64,000 bases of DNA from Tillus elongatus (GCA_964006375.1 OZ023265.1:154234547-154298546); one strand, 5' to 3'; numbered from the stretch's first letter, positions 43,176 to 57,136 are shown. A program made the numbers and translations. The notes: a model not told the origin generated them from the sequence alone.

Positions 43176-45182
43176 GCCACCCTTAATAATTTCTTTATCA
43201 AGGAAATCTGGTTCAAAAAAAAGGTCAATTGGGGCACGTCCAAAAACAGTATTTTTGGAATTTTACTTTTCACCCCCTAAGCCCCAGTCACCCCAACTTT
43301 ATAATTTTAAATGACACCCCCTAGCTCGTGATACATCATTTTAAAGCTATTTAAAATCCTAATCCAACGGTCTTTACGAAATTTAAATCTACCGCCAACT
43401 TTTGAATTTAGAAGAAGAAAACCTCATCAAATTCGGAATATTTAAAATATATATTTAATAGTTTAAGACAAAAACCTACTTTATTTAGTGCTCAAAGTGC
43501 CCTCCGTTGTTAGCTAAACAATAAGATAGTCGATCGACGAATTCTCGTCTAACATTTTGAAATGTTTCTGTAGTAATTTGTCGGAAAGCTTGGGTGATCC
43601 TATCTTTTAGAACCTGAATATTCTCTGGTAGAGGATAATGGTACACAACTGATTTCAAATAACCCCAGAGGAAGAAGTCCAGTGATGTTAAGTCCGGAGA
43701 TCTGGCGGGCCATTCCAGGGCGCCTCGTCTGCAAATCGGGAAATCTTTGATTAAGCCACTCGCGAACACGTAAGGCATAGTGTGGTGGTGCACCCTTCTG
43801 TTGACAGTGCAAATTTTGTTCACCCACAGTGGGTTGCCTTCTTCATTAAGTTGGTTTTATAAGGACTCTGTTATGAGTGGGTCAATATAATTTTCCAAAA
43901 AATTTAAATACAAATCACCAGTTAAATTTTCTTCAATAAACAAAGGGCCTATTATTTCATTTCCAAGAATTCCCGCCAAGACATTAATTTTTTGTGGAAA
44001 CTGTATATGACCCTCTACGAACACTCGTGGATTTTATTTATCCCAATATCTACAGTTGTATTTATTAACAAAACCATTCAGAAAGAACGCTGATTCATCA
44101 CTAAACCAAATATTCTTTACAAAATTCCTATCGTCTTGAATTCTGACAGTCATTAATTCACAGAATTGAATCCTTCTATCATAATCATCATCGGCGAGTT
44201 TACGGAGAATGGTAAATTTATAAGGAAAGAACTTGTAAAGTTTTAAAACTTTATGTATGGAACAGACGAAAATATTCGTTAATGCAGCGATTTTTGAACT
44301 GAAGTCGTAGGTTGAGCGGCAAAAATCCCAAAACCTTGTACGGCTTCGTTAATAACTCGTGGTTGCTTATTTGCTTTGTCACATACTGAGCCAGTTTCTT
44401 CACATTTTCGTGCGGTATTACGAGCACACCTATTCTGAGCACAATACAAGTAAATTATTTAAACTCTTTCCTGTGTAGTGTAAACCATGATTTATATATA
44501 TATTTTATTTAAATTTAATATTTTAAATTGAAATGATTTAAATGAGTTTGAAGTTTTCAAAATTTAAAAATGTAATCACAACAGACTCGGTTTTAACTCG
44601 TTGCAGTCGTCAAGAAATCGAACACTGAATACGAATAAATAACAAAGTTTTCAAGAAAGTAAAACTGGCTAATTTTATCTGAAATTTATCGCTAAATTAG
44701 AACGGGCGTTATCGTTCCCATATCACCTCGTACCAGGAAAATTGACAGCTGCAAATGGCACCGGGGAGCTAAATTTGCAATAGCATTACGCTCAGAAATT
44801 ATTATTGATAAAAACAATTGAAATGTTAGAAAAAAAATAATTAATAATTTTTGTCTTAAACTATTAAATAAATTTTTTAAAAATAATCCGAATTTGATGA
44901 CGTTTTTTCTTCTAAATTCAAAAGTTGGCGGTGGATTTAAATTTCGTGAACGCCGTTGGATTAGTATTTTAAATACCTTTAAAATGATGTATCTCAAGCT
45001 AGGGGGTGTCATTTAAAATTATAAAGTTGGGGTGACTGGGGCTTAGGGGGTGAAAAGTAAAATGCCGAAAAAACTGTTTTTGAAAATGCCCCTCGAAATC
45101 CCAATTGACCTGGTTTTTTTTAACCAGATTTCTTTGACAAAGAAATTATTAAGGGTGGCTAGTTTTGAGATGAAAGCACTGT
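43171..45182 (-). mobile_element. Mariner-like element 2 with about 310-bp inverted repeats
   Basis: 43171-43475 and 44845-45165 are inverted repeats; shared words include ACTAGCCACCCTTAATAATT and GCCCCAGTCACCCCAACTTT. The right terminus has 16 more bases (CAGTGCTTTCATCTCA on minus) than the left, so the left end was trimmed at the TA tract. TA follows the right end. The transposase is on minus. Confidence 0.85.
43485..44488 (-). pseudogene. Mariner-like transposase, frameshifted, catalytic Asp lost
   Basis: Start ATG at 44488 (MVYTTQERV), then an early stop. Pieces in order: NRCARNTARKCEETGSVCDK (helix-turn-helix region), KNIWFSDESAFFLNGFVNK with the first catalytic Asp (about 44110), RVFVEGHIQFPQKINVLAGI, ENYIDPLITESL, then HCQQKGAPPHYALRVREWLN where the second catalytic Asp (QQDGAPPH in relatives) is Lys, and WPARSPDLTSLDFFLWG with the third Asp. 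At least three frameshifts. Confidence 0.85.
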
Positions 45183-45189
45183 ATATATG

Positions 45190-45610
45190 TATGTATGTAT
45201 GCAACCGATAACTCAAAAAATACTTCACCGATTTGGACCAAATTTGGGAATTACCCTTATTTTGCTAATGGTTTGGATGAGTTCGTTCATCAAATCCTAA
45301 CGGTCATTTTTTCTTAATAAAAAATTAAAAAATATTTTTTAAAACACAATATCTCTCAAATTATCAAAGTGATTAAAACGAAAATTTACAATGTAAAAGA
45401 ACATAGACAGTCGTGATTGTGTACCAATTTTCAAGTCGGATCGAAGGAATACAAAGTTTTAAAAATTAATGATAAAATAATCTTCGACATCACTTCAGAT
45501 TCTGTAATGCAATATCTACAATGTTGGACAAAGACATGTGACGTTATATGTACATATATGCTATTCAACTAAATCGTAGATGAAAATCGAAACAATGGAG
45601 GTTGTCGCAG
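45190..45610 (+). repeat. HINE block B variant, 3' half of a split element
   Basis: After TATGTATGTATGTATGC, the block starts CAACCGATAACTCAAAAAAT and continues to CAATATCTACAATGTTGGAC, the same variant as 15590-16040. The standard tail is absent. Confidence 0.7.
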
Positions 45611-45639
45611 GTTAGCAGCCTGGACAACGTTGTGAGAGA

Positions 45640-45805
45640 TACGACAGGGAGACCCTCTCGGTGCAAGACCAGGTAGTATGTTGTCACAGCTCTAGTTTAC
45701 ACAAAATATAATAGATAGAGCTGTACAATCAACTAAGAATTGTGTAATGTCAGCCTTGGACCATTTATTTCCTAATACCAGGACAAAGTTTCAAACGGCG
45801 TTAAT
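45640..45805 (+). repeat. Block X relative of the ribozyme element, without ribozyme
   Basis: CAGGTAGTATGTTGTCACAG, AATGTCAGCCTTGGACCATT and ACCAGGACAAAGT parallel block X of 27620-28487. No CTGAnGA/GAAA pair follows, so the ribozyme part is missing or decayed. The upstream part (GAGACCCTCTCGGTGCAAGA) is not seen in the other copy. Confidence 0.6.
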
Positions 45806-46129
45806 TTTAGCATGCGATTGTATAATATAAATAAAAAATTTCGGGAGTCAGCAAGTAAGAATTGTACACTATTAGTAAGATATGTTATTAAAACTAATTT
45901 TAAATTTAAATGGACATTGGAGATCGGTTTTAGAGTCCCAGTTAGCGATTATTTGAAAAAAATTATATTTTTTATAGAGGTAGAAAATTAAAATTTGGTT
46001 TTGGATATAATATGTAAGTATACAAGTGTCTTTAAAAAGATTGTGTTACAAATTTCATTAGTTACAAAAGTTTTTCAGAAAAAAAAATATTATTTACATG
46101 TACCTGTCAAATTATAAACATGGCAGGTA

Positions 46130-46535
46130 TTTTTTCTTATTAATTGCTTGTATAGTTTTGTTTTGATAAATAAAGTAATTTGGTTACTGTTATAGGTTAG
46201 TTCTACATTAATGTTACATATTAACATACATTACCTAGACATTTTAGAGGCTTCATCCGTCATTCGTTTTATTTTATTTTCAATTTTAATGAATTTTTTT
46301 GATCAACAGATCATAGCAACAGATATTTATTTGTAGTTCTCATGATTCCGTATTGATTCAATTTTTATCTGTCTGAGAATGCTGTCAAGCAGCGAAACCG
46401 GTTACAGAAACGTTAAAGGACATCCTACAGTAGCTAGAAATTAGAAGGACCACTTGCTTGCAGCTTACGCGCTAGCTACGTCCTTCACTTACAGAAATGA
46501 AACCCAACTGTTAAGCCAGAGAAGTGTAATATACG
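46130..46535 (+). repeat. Penelope family 3 terminal repeat
   Basis: Matches 15050-15390 (GATTCCGTATTGATTCAA, GCAGCTTACGCGCTAGCTAC, CCAGAGAAGT). No endonuclease frame upstream, so it is a 5'-truncated end. Confidence 0.65.
46368..46408 (+). ncRNA. Decayed hammerhead motif (Penelope family 3, second copy)
   Basis: Stem I TCTGT/ACAGA, stem II GCTG/CAGC and GAAA are intact, but the core is CTGAGAA instead of CTGAnGA. The 15240 copy has the opposite damage, so a working ancestor is implied. Confidence 0.5.
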
Positions 46536-46970
46536 GGATGTTTTATTTGAAGAAGTCATGTTACGGTTGAAATAAAAAAAAAGGTTTAGCAGCCCCTGTG
46601 TAATTTTCTCAGACAATGTCAACTGCTTGAGATCAAGCAGTTCTTCAGCATTAACCCCTTAAGTGGCAAAACTGTGGGGCCAAAAATTTACCATTTTTTG
46701 TACATTACATCTGTCATACATTTAGCAAGTAAGTTTGAAACGTTATTATATTTTCCAAAATGGTTCTGTTTTTTAAAGGATGGTCAATATACTTAACAGC
46801 ATCCACTCATATGTATATTTTTTGTTGGTAAATTTTTTTACCACTTTTCCTTTCTATTGTTAGAAATATAAGAAATCAAGATCATATGTATTTTATTAGC
46901 AGCAGGAGTCATTTTCACGATCACCATTATAATATATAGTAGTTTGGTCATTAATAAAAATCATTTCCTA
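46535..46970. other. Unassigned
   Basis: Contains a small perfect hairpin around AACTGCTTGAGATCAAGCAGTT (46621-46642), function unknown. No gene. Confidence 0.35.
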
Positions 46971-46974
46971 GCAA

Positions 46975-48320
46975 TTCAGACCTATGTCTCTTCTTTCAGT
47001 CGTCTCTAAAGTGTTGGAAAAGTATATAAACACCGAATTACTAAAATTTCTTGAAAAACACAGTCTAATCCACGACAGGCAGTATTGATTCCGTCAGCGC
47101 AGATCAACTGCCGACCTCCTTTGTCATCCATTCTTGGAACAAGTCTATGGAACTACACGCTGAATCCCAGATTGTTGCTCTAGACATATCCAAAGCATTC
47201 GACCAGGTCTAGCACGCAGCGCTGCTTAATAAACTTCCGGCCTATGGCCTACCACAAAAACTCTGTACCTAGACAGCAAATTTCCTCTCCAACCGGAGCA
47301 TTTCTATTATCGTGGATGACCATTCCTCTAAACTGTATCCAATTAATGCAGGAGTCCCTCAAGGTTCAGCTTTAGCCCCTACTTTGTTTCTTCTCCACAT
47401 CAATGACCTGCTCTCTAGCACATCCAACCCAGTTAACAATTATGCGGACCACAGCACCCTCCACTCAAATATACAACATTCCAAGCCTGTCTCTTTAGCC
47501 CAATTAGATGAGGATCGCAGACTCATGGAGGGTTCTGTCTCTGTGGATCTCCAAAAAATAGTATACTAGGGAAGTAGAAATCTTGAAAAATTCAACTCCA
47601 CCAAGTCTTGCTTTCTATTTCATAAGAGATACACCAGCCCTAGACCCATCACAATGAACAACCAAGTTATTCAAAGTAATGAGTCCTTTTCACTTGTTGG
47701 TATTTCTGTGGATCGAAATCTCAACTGGCACCAACATGTCATATCAATTGCAGAAGCGGCTGCTAAGAAATTATGTTTCCTCTTCCGGGCTCGCAAATAC
47801 TTTTGACCAGCTAATCTCTTCACAAATAAGGCCAAACGTCGAATACTGCTTCCACATCTGGGGTGCCGCTGCCGCTTCTACACTCGCTATCCTGGACTTC
47901 ATTCAGAAGAGAGCTATACGTCTCATCGGTGTCCCTACTCTCACTCAAACGCTGCCATCCTTTGCCCACCGGCGTGCCGTTGGTGACCCCTCTCTCTCTT
48001 TTATAGATATCTGCACGGGCACTGCTCAGATGAGCTTTCTTCCATAGTTCCCCCACCTGCTGCTCCCAACAGATCTACCAGGGAAACATAGCGAATGCAG
48101 CGTTTTACTGTCCAGGTCAACAGACATAGAACACCTTGTTATGCCCGCTCTATTGTCATGAGGACTTCCAAGTTGTGGAACTCCTTGCCGGCACATGATT
48201 TTGCGCACCTCGAAACCTTCAAGTCCAGAATTAACAAGTTGCCTCTTTCCTGCTTGTCGACATCCACGGTACGATAGTATTTAGGCTGTGAGCCCTCGTG
48301 GTGTGTTGTTAAAAAAAGGG
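46975..48320 (+). pseudogene. LINE (jockey/CR1-like) reverse transcriptase, copy B
   Basis: Starts inside the RT (RPMSLLSVVSKVLEKYIN) and covers ALDISKAFDQV, INAGVPQGSALAPTLFLLHI, NYADHSTLHSN (the catalytic YADD is YADH, inactive), WIEISTGTNMSYQ-type frames, FHIWGAAAASTLAILDFIQK and SKLWNSLPAHDF, to the same 3' end as copy A, TTAGGCTGTGAGCCCTCGTG, and a short A run. 5'-truncated further downstream than copy A. Confidence 0.85.
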
Positions 48321-48329
48321 CGCAGGACA

Positions 48330-49260
48330 GCCTGTATGATAATCTGAAGCGGGTCCATGTGCACAAAGTTAATAATAATTATATTATAATAATTTAAGTA
48401 ACCATAAATCTTAATGTGTCCCTTCAAATCTGAATTTATTATGATTTTACATTTAATTTCTCAACACATAGTTATGTATCAATTCAACAATAATTAATCT
48501 TGATTGTTTTTAATTGCAATAGACGGGCAAAAGGTTAATAGGCAGTGTTAAGCTTCAATAAGATAATGAATTTTGGTACATGTAAATATTTGAGCACCGG
48601 TTAACGACAGTCTAATATCGGAAACTTTCCGAACTGAAAGTATCTTGTCAGTTTATTGGAAGATATTGACTAAACCGCCGAAATGGATCGTAGAAATTTA
48701 AAACAATTCTCATATGTGCTCCATTGAAAGCCCCCTCGAAGCCCTAATGTCGGGGAATTTATGGATTCTAAAACTGCAGTGCCTAAATCTTTCAGCATTT
48801 CAGAAGTTTGAAATGATTTCAGTGTTCCTGTTACTCTATTGAAATTTTATGCGACTATTAATATATTCCAGTCCTTTCGCTTTTATACCAGCTTTATTTC
48901 TGTCAATAAAACTTATCTGCCATCTTTATGTCGCCGTATATGTAAAATAAAGGCAACGTGTGTAGACTTTTGTGTATATTATAATATTATACAACTCCGA
49001 GGATACAGATTTTGCTACAGAGATGAATTTTTTTCAGCTGTAAAATTTGTCGTTGTAAGCAAACAAAAACTTTTATTACTGCTGTCGAGGGCTGTTCATA
49101 TTGGTTTGTTTTGTCTCTGCCTTTTGTGACATCAACTCAGTTCCCACTCAAAACTTGATTCATATTTCTTCTAGATGATTATGCCGAAACTTTGTCAACT
49201 CGCTTACTTATTCATGTAGTATCATAGATGAGTAGTATTTTATAAGATATATGACAAAAA
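48330..49260. other. Unassigned
   Basis: A 96-codon frame at 48839-49129 has no recognised motif and a composition (many Phe, Leu, Lys) typical of chance frames in AT-rich DNA. Confidence 0.3.
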
Positions 49261-49269
49261 CTTATATTT

Positions 49270-50400
49270 CGATATATCTGCTGCGGATCCGTAACTTTGT
49301 ATCGAATTTTCGTAAAAAAAATAGTCATTGGGGAGATATCGACTTTCATTCTGGGTCTCCTGACATGTCATCTTGCAATGTGACAAGTTCACCGCTACAT
49401 TGAACCCCATTCAAGTGACAGTTGCAACGCCAAAATTTTTAAATCGGAAGTAGGGGTTTGTGACACCTTATGTAAAAGAGCTCTACATTCTCTATCCAAA
49501 AAATGCTATGGTTTTGTGGCTTGGATAGGTTCGTTAGACAGGATAATTGGACCAGTTTTTCCGGGACAATTTTAGGTTTTCTTCTGGAAAAAAATCATAT
49601 CTCTGGAAATAACAAAGCTATCGCAACCACATGGCGAGCTGGTTAACGTTGTAAAAACCAAACACCGCACCAAAATCTAGGTCTCTATGTTAAAAGGGAA
49701 AAAAGTTATATACACTTTTTGAAGCAAAATTTTAGTGACAGTAAAAGTGAGAGAATAATGTATGTGTCCAACAAAATCTATTAAATATTACAGACAACGT
49801 TTATCTTTTCATGGCGCAAAAAGTTCAAGAACTACCAGAAATATTACTTTGAGAATTGTATAATTTTTCTCCTGTAAATGTCAATCTGGAGATTCGAAAC
49901 GTGAAAATTAGTATAATTATTGCGGTTTATGAATGGAGAATATTGCATAAAATGTGGATTAGATTTATGCTCCTCTTCTCATTTAAAATAACTGCAAAAC
50001 TAAAGAACTTACATATTACAAATAAATAACTTAGGACCATTATTGGTTATCTACCTTTGTTCATTGCAGTTTGCTAGAACCCTTACGTGGTGCAAATGGG
50101 TAGGATGCCTAGCTAATGAGCGGAGGGACGCGGACTGCTGTGAATCCGCAACTTTTTATAGAATTTACCTTAAACAAAATTCGTCATTGAGGAGATAGCG
50201 ACTTTTATTCGGGGTCTATTAACATGTCATCTTGCAACGCGTCAATTTCACTCCTACAATCAACCCCATTCAAGTGACAGTTTCAACCCCAACATGTTTA
50301 AAGCGGAAGTAAGGGTTTGTGATACCTCATGTGACAGAGCTCTTCATTCTTTATCCACAAATGCTATGGTTTTAAAACCTATTGCAAAAATTAACAGAAA
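49270..50400 (+). repeat. tRNA-headed repeat with HINE-like blocks, partly tandem
   Basis: A segment beginning GGATCCGTAACTTTGTATCG and containing CATGTCATCTTGCAATGTGA and CAACCCCATTCAAGTGACAG-like words occurs at 49282-49510 and again at 50140-50370. Between them lies the long block B variant (49500-50080) and a tRNA-like piece at 50078-50150. The period is about 870 bases. Confidence 0.65.
50078..50150 (+). repeat. tRNA-like sequence, second copy
   Basis: ACGTGGTGCAAATGGGTAGG (box A), ATGCCTAGCTAATGAGCGG and GTGAATCCGC (degraded box B) parallel the complement of 23491-23562, in the same position relative to block B. Confidence 0.55.
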
Positions 50401-51555
50401 AAAATAACTTCATCTGATTGACGAACTTCGCTACAACGCACTAAAATACTGCTGCAAATTGAATAGTAACTTGCACATAGCTGTGATAATTTACTCTCCT
50501 CAAAAAGACATTATCATGAAATTAATTTAGCTGGCCACTCTCCCTGAGGCGATGTTACCCAAAAACAATTGGAAGCGCTGCTAACTGTATACCAAATTTG
50601 AAGACGATATCTCAATTCGTTCGAAAGTTATTGCGCATACTAACAGGCAGACATCCAGGCCGACCCACCGACAGGCAAAAAAATCGTTTCAGAATTAAGT
50701 TTTATATATGTTTTAAGACTTTTAACGCCGTTTTATGAGACAATTTTTGTCACCGATATTCCACTCCCATACATTCAACGCCTAGTTAAATTCCAGTACA
50801 GAATACCATATGTTTCATGAAAATTGAAAGTTTTCTAATAAACAAACCCTAAAACGTTATATTCCCCGACTTTTAACGAAAAATGTCAATTTTCACCAAA
50901 TCACCCCCCATTCGTCACCTATCCTTTGGAGCGATTTTACCTAAAAACAATCCGAACCGTTCGTTTATCGGGTGCTAACTGTATACCAAATTTGAAGACG
51001 ATATCTCAATTCGTTCTAAAGTTATCGTGGCTACTAACAGCAGGCATACAGACCGACAGACAAAAAAATTTGGTTCACAAATCATGTTTTTTCTTTGTTT
51101 TGACACTTTTTACGACGAAAAGAATTTCGTTCGGTGTGCTCAAAGTTCCTATTTTTTTTAAAATCGTAAATCATTACGGAATATTATGTTAAAAGTAGAA
51201 GTCTATTGTTAAACTCCATGGCCTACTGCTTTTTGAACACTTTTTTTGTCATTTGTTTTCTGGTATTGGATTTCATAGCCTACTATCCTCAAAACGGTTT
51301 TTTCTCAAAATTGTCAGTGCAATTATAAGATTTCTCAAGCATGTTGTACATCACTCGAAAGCTTTTTTCACAGGCTATCGCATGAGCCGAAAATCCAACA
51401 TGGATGCCATAATAAAAACAAACGTTGATACCTGTAGCTCAAAAACAGATGACAATTCAAAGTTGAGAATAGCACTAAAAGATTACTCTGTAAAAAGTGT
51501 CCTGATAATGTGCAAGTCTTAGACATGACAGATCACTGCCTACGTAGACATTGAA
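50400..51555. other. Unassigned, with a repeated motif
   Basis: AACTGTATACCAAATTTGAA followed by GACGATATCTCAATTCGTTC occurs at 50586 and 50980, each before an AACAGCAGGCA-type string and a run of GACAG. It is an unclassified dispersed repeat. No coding frame is convincing. Confidence 0.4.
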
Positions 51556-51559
51556 GAAA

Positions 51560-51745
51560 AAAAATCGACAAATTTTGTTTTTTTTTCAAAATAACTCGAA
51601 AACGAAAAGAGGCAGGGCAAAACACAAGTCATATTTGAAACGAGCATGAAATTCTACAAAACATTGCTAATTTAACCGTCTCTCTATCTCTAATAATAAC
51701 GGAGATAGCAATACATTCCCAGCTAGTTTGGGACACACTCTATAG
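51560..51745. repeat. Solo end of a mariner-like element
   Basis: AACCGTCTCTCTATCTCTAA ... AGTTTGGGACACACTCTATA parallels the right end of mariner-like element 3 (59270-59344). No partner end nearby. Confidence 0.5.
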
Positions 51746-51846
51746 AGAGAATAACGGACACAGACAGAAAATATAAATGCCACCGGTATTAGTTATTACT
51801 ATTTACAAGACTATATGATAGTCGTAAAAAACGGTAGCTCACTTTT

Positions 51847-51892
51847 ATGAAAACTTGTTACCATAACGCACTTGCTGCGTCCAGACTTTTTA
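51847..51892 (+). repeat. HINE 3' tail
   Basis: GAAAACTTGTTACCATAACG, CACTTGCTGCGTCCAGAC. No other part of the element adjoins it. Confidence 0.7.
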
Positions 51893-51894
51893 TA

Positions 51895-52715
51895 ATTTTA
51901 TTTTATATTTATTTGGAATGTCAGAAATGTCATCTTCCGTTTATTAGGCGAACAAACATTTTAGTTAAATGTGAATATACTACTGGCGAAAAAAGGTTTT
52001 CCAACTTGGGGAAACTTTTAGTTAACGGGGGCTGCTGACAACTTGTGAAATGCAAGCAGTGCGATCACGGGTCAACCTTGCTTAATTGGAGATAAGGAAG
52101 ATTGGGTACGATCAGTTCAAGGATCGGTGTGTGATCTTGTCCAGGTCTGACGTTTATTATTGAAATGCCGAATTTTCGCTGGAAGTTTTTAGTTATTGTT
52201 TTACGAATATTTTTAACAAATTTCTGTAACAAAATCTCAGCTTTTTAATAGAAAATATTTTCTATTGACTTTGACATTTCAATGATTTTTTCTGTTAATT
52301 CTTTTAGCATAGTTTGGTGTATTCTTTTCAATCTGTGGCCTATGGATCTAACAATCCGAGGCCAAACATTAGCATCAACATCAACAACACAAATTTTTTC
52401 GGATTTTCGTGAAAAAACAGCTTTGTCAATTTTTTGGGAACAAATTTTTTTAGAGAAAATGTAGCAAATTTTCATTGAAAACAATTTTTTGTTAAAGTGG
52501 AGTTGAATAAACCCTTTCTCACACATAAATTATTAATCTTTTGCTCTCTTCGTCTCTTTAAAAAGAAATCAATCCGTCTAACGTAATTTTTATAAAGCTA
52601 GAAGCCTAAAATTTGTTATGTATCTACAAAGCTAACTTCTGTTTATAATTTTATCAAAATAACTGTCATTTTCGACGATACAAAATTTTCTCGGAAACAA
52701 ATTTATATATTTAAA
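51895..52715. other. Unassigned
   Basis: No supported gene. The 93-codon minus frame at 52245-52526 and its plus shadow show no motif. Confidence 0.3.
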
Positions 52716-52719
52716 ATCC

Positions 52720-54808
<2,089 letters not shown>

Positions 54809-54974
54809 AAGTATTTATGCTTTTTATAAATGACGGCACCTGCCCAATTTGAGTTTTCTCTTACTAATTGCTTGGATAAGTTCGTTAGTCAACCAAATCG
54901 AACCGTTGTTTTTTTTGAAAAGTTTTTTCTCAAACTAATTTATAGCTCCGAAGGCTAATTGCTTTGTTATTTTT

Positions 54975-55030
54975 CGCGATTTGACATATTTTTCTGACAC
55001 CATAACGCACTTGCTGCGTCCAGACTTTTT
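54975..55030 (+). repeat. HINE 3' tail
   Basis: ACACCATAACGCACTTGC followed by TGCGTCCAGACTTTTTT. It is preceded by a block B remnant (AGTTCGTTAGTCAACCAAAT, 54879). Confidence 0.7.
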
Positions 55031-55034
55031 TAAT

Positions 55035-55755
55035 TTATTTATTTAGTATGTAGATAATATACTCATACAGGGTGTATGTGAAATTAAATTAAATGCAGTC
55101 AAGCTAGTTGATAGACCTTCATAATTAAAATCCAATTGTTTAATATCCTGACCAAAACTTGCATGATGATGGTGGCCGTATTTAGAGCCGTAAATTAGGC
55201 GAATGTCAGTGAATTAGTACAAAATTGCGAAACTAAAGATGTATTTATATGGTAATGAAAGTCCGATTCATTACCGGGTCTATAGTATCCCATTAATTCT
55301 GCGTAAATTATCTGCTCCGATCGATTCCCTATCACTTATTACCACCAAATCAGCTGGGAATTTGTTACAGGACATGCCATCAGCTTGTCGGACACGTCCA
55401 ATAGCATGTACGTAAACAATGTTGTTCCAAGAACTATTCATATGCGTATATGGAATTAATTGGGGAATATGATTATATATTGTACAACATAGCTGCCATA
55501 TTACCTATCAGCAAATTGTATAGGGTAATAATATGTTTGTGGACATAGGTCACTATTGTCATTTCTATTCTCCCACAAAATTTCCGATTTTGGAAAAAGT
55601 ATGGGTTGTTAAGAAGAAATTGTAGTCAAGACCGTGTCATGAACAGATCGTACTGAATTGTAAATGAAGGCATGGGTTGAACGATCAGAAGGAAGAAATA
55701 CAAGTAAAAAGTAATTTTAAATGGAAAGTCAAAATTTGAATTGGTATGCATTAAT
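55035..55755. other. Unassigned
   Basis: Nothing recognised. Confidence 0.3.
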
Positions 55756-55762
55756 TGTCAAA

Positions 55763-56062
55763 CAGAGCCTCGGTCGTTCAGTGGTAAGAACGTGTGCCTC
55801 TGAACCAACATTAACATCAACCGAGGTTCTGGCAATGTATTTGAGCAAGTTGAATATCTGCATGTTTCGCCCTTCGGATGGGGTATCAAGCCGTCGGTTC
55901 CGTGTCCATGCGATGTTGGGCACGTCAAAGATCCCTACCCTCGTTACAGAAAGCTAGGGGTTCGGCAACATTTCCTGGATAGTGAGGTGAAACTGCGCCC
56001 TGGCGTCGGTGACTGGCCATGGTCGCGGAAGTAGGCCGACGTTAAAGAAACAAAAACACAAC
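55763..56062 (+). mobile_element. tRNA-derived SINE, copy 3, box B deleted
   Basis: Head AGCCTCGGTCGTTCAGTGGT then AAGAACGTGTGCCTCTGAAC keeps box A, but the sequence jumps to ACATTAACATCAACCGAGG, skipping box B and about 60 bases. The body (GTTGGGCACGTCAAAGATCC) includes the segment missing from copy 2. Tail AAAGAAACAAAAACACAACC. Confidence 0.8.
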
Positions 56063-56104
56063 CAAAGTATGACAGCATTTTCTAGATGAAAAGACTCTTT
56101 TAAT

Positions 56105-56174
56105 TAATTTTCTTAGAAAACATTTCTTCAAATGAGCGCGATTTAGACCCCGTAAAACCGATGTCCGGAGTCAG

Positions 56175-56253
<79 letters not shown>
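56105..56253 (+). repeat. HINE block A with (TA)n, 5' half of a split element
   Basis: GAGCGCGATTTAGACCCCGT, ACCGATGTCCGGAGTCAG, then TA tract 56178-56252. The pogo-like element starts directly after it. Confidence 0.75.
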
Positions 56254-56256
<3 letters not shown>

Positions 56257-57049
56257 TAGGATCCGCGTTTTACGAGTTGCGAACTTCTCATTTAACGAGC
56301 AAATTTTCGTGATTTGAATAGATTTGTATAAGAGACAATGCCAAAATGTTTCTGATTTAACGAGACCGATTTTTAGGCAATTTCGGTTTTGGGGAGGTAG
56401 TTATTACGCTGATCCGTCAACATTTTTATTGGGATACACAGAGGTGCGAAAGTAAACAAGAGGGCTTGGCCTTTCTAGGAATGTCGTTGCGTATTTACCT
56501 AAAAAAAATATGACTACTCTAGAACCAGGCCTGGATGCACGTGTTTCTTGATTGGAATATTACACAAATGGGTAATAGATTTGACTGTACACGGTACAAA
56601 AGAAAATATTTATGGGTTCTTCCAGTGACACTATCATAGAGTTTCTCCTACCACTTAAAATCAAAGTTGGTTAGTTGGTTACAACTGTACAATTGTGCGA
56701 CTCTCGTTTTATGTTTAAACCTTAAAAACTTGCGCCTTATTCTGATCAGTTTTTGATTGTCGCATGTTTGAGACTTGAGGCAGGTGAATAGAGTCTTGTT
56801 TACACAATGTCCGCGTCCGGTATTAATAGGAAACGCTTGTCCATATAAAGACAAGTGAAAACAGGAACAAAAAAAGTGATGTTTGGAGGCAGTACGGCAT
56901 TGCATCGTCTACATTATCAACAATCTTAAAGTGCCAGAATTCTATTGTCCAGGCTAGTGGTTCCAACACTATTGACAACAGGAGGAAAAGTCTAAAAACA
57001 ACCGTAATGGACAAAGCATTGTTGGATTGGTTCAAATATCATAGGCTCG

Positions 57050-57050
<1 letters not shown>
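56254..57050 (+). mobile_element. Pogo/Tigger-like element fragment
   Basis: The left end CAGTAGGATCCGCGTTTTAC and inner AACTTCTCATTTAACGAGCA are typical of pogo/Tigger termini. Near 57000 the plus strand encodes RKSLKTTVMDKALLDWFKYH, the CENP-B-like second DNA-binding helix region of pogo transposases (DKALxxWF). No catalytic domain and no right end, so it is truncated. TA tracts lie on both sides. Confidence 0.65.

Positions 57051-57051
<1 letters not shown>

Positions 57052-57136
<85 letters not shown>

Noticed and set aside
45675..45700. Similarity of AGGTAGTATGTTGTCAC to the let-7 microRNA
   Set aside because: The match is imperfect, no precursor hairpin surrounds it, and it lies in block X of a repeated element.
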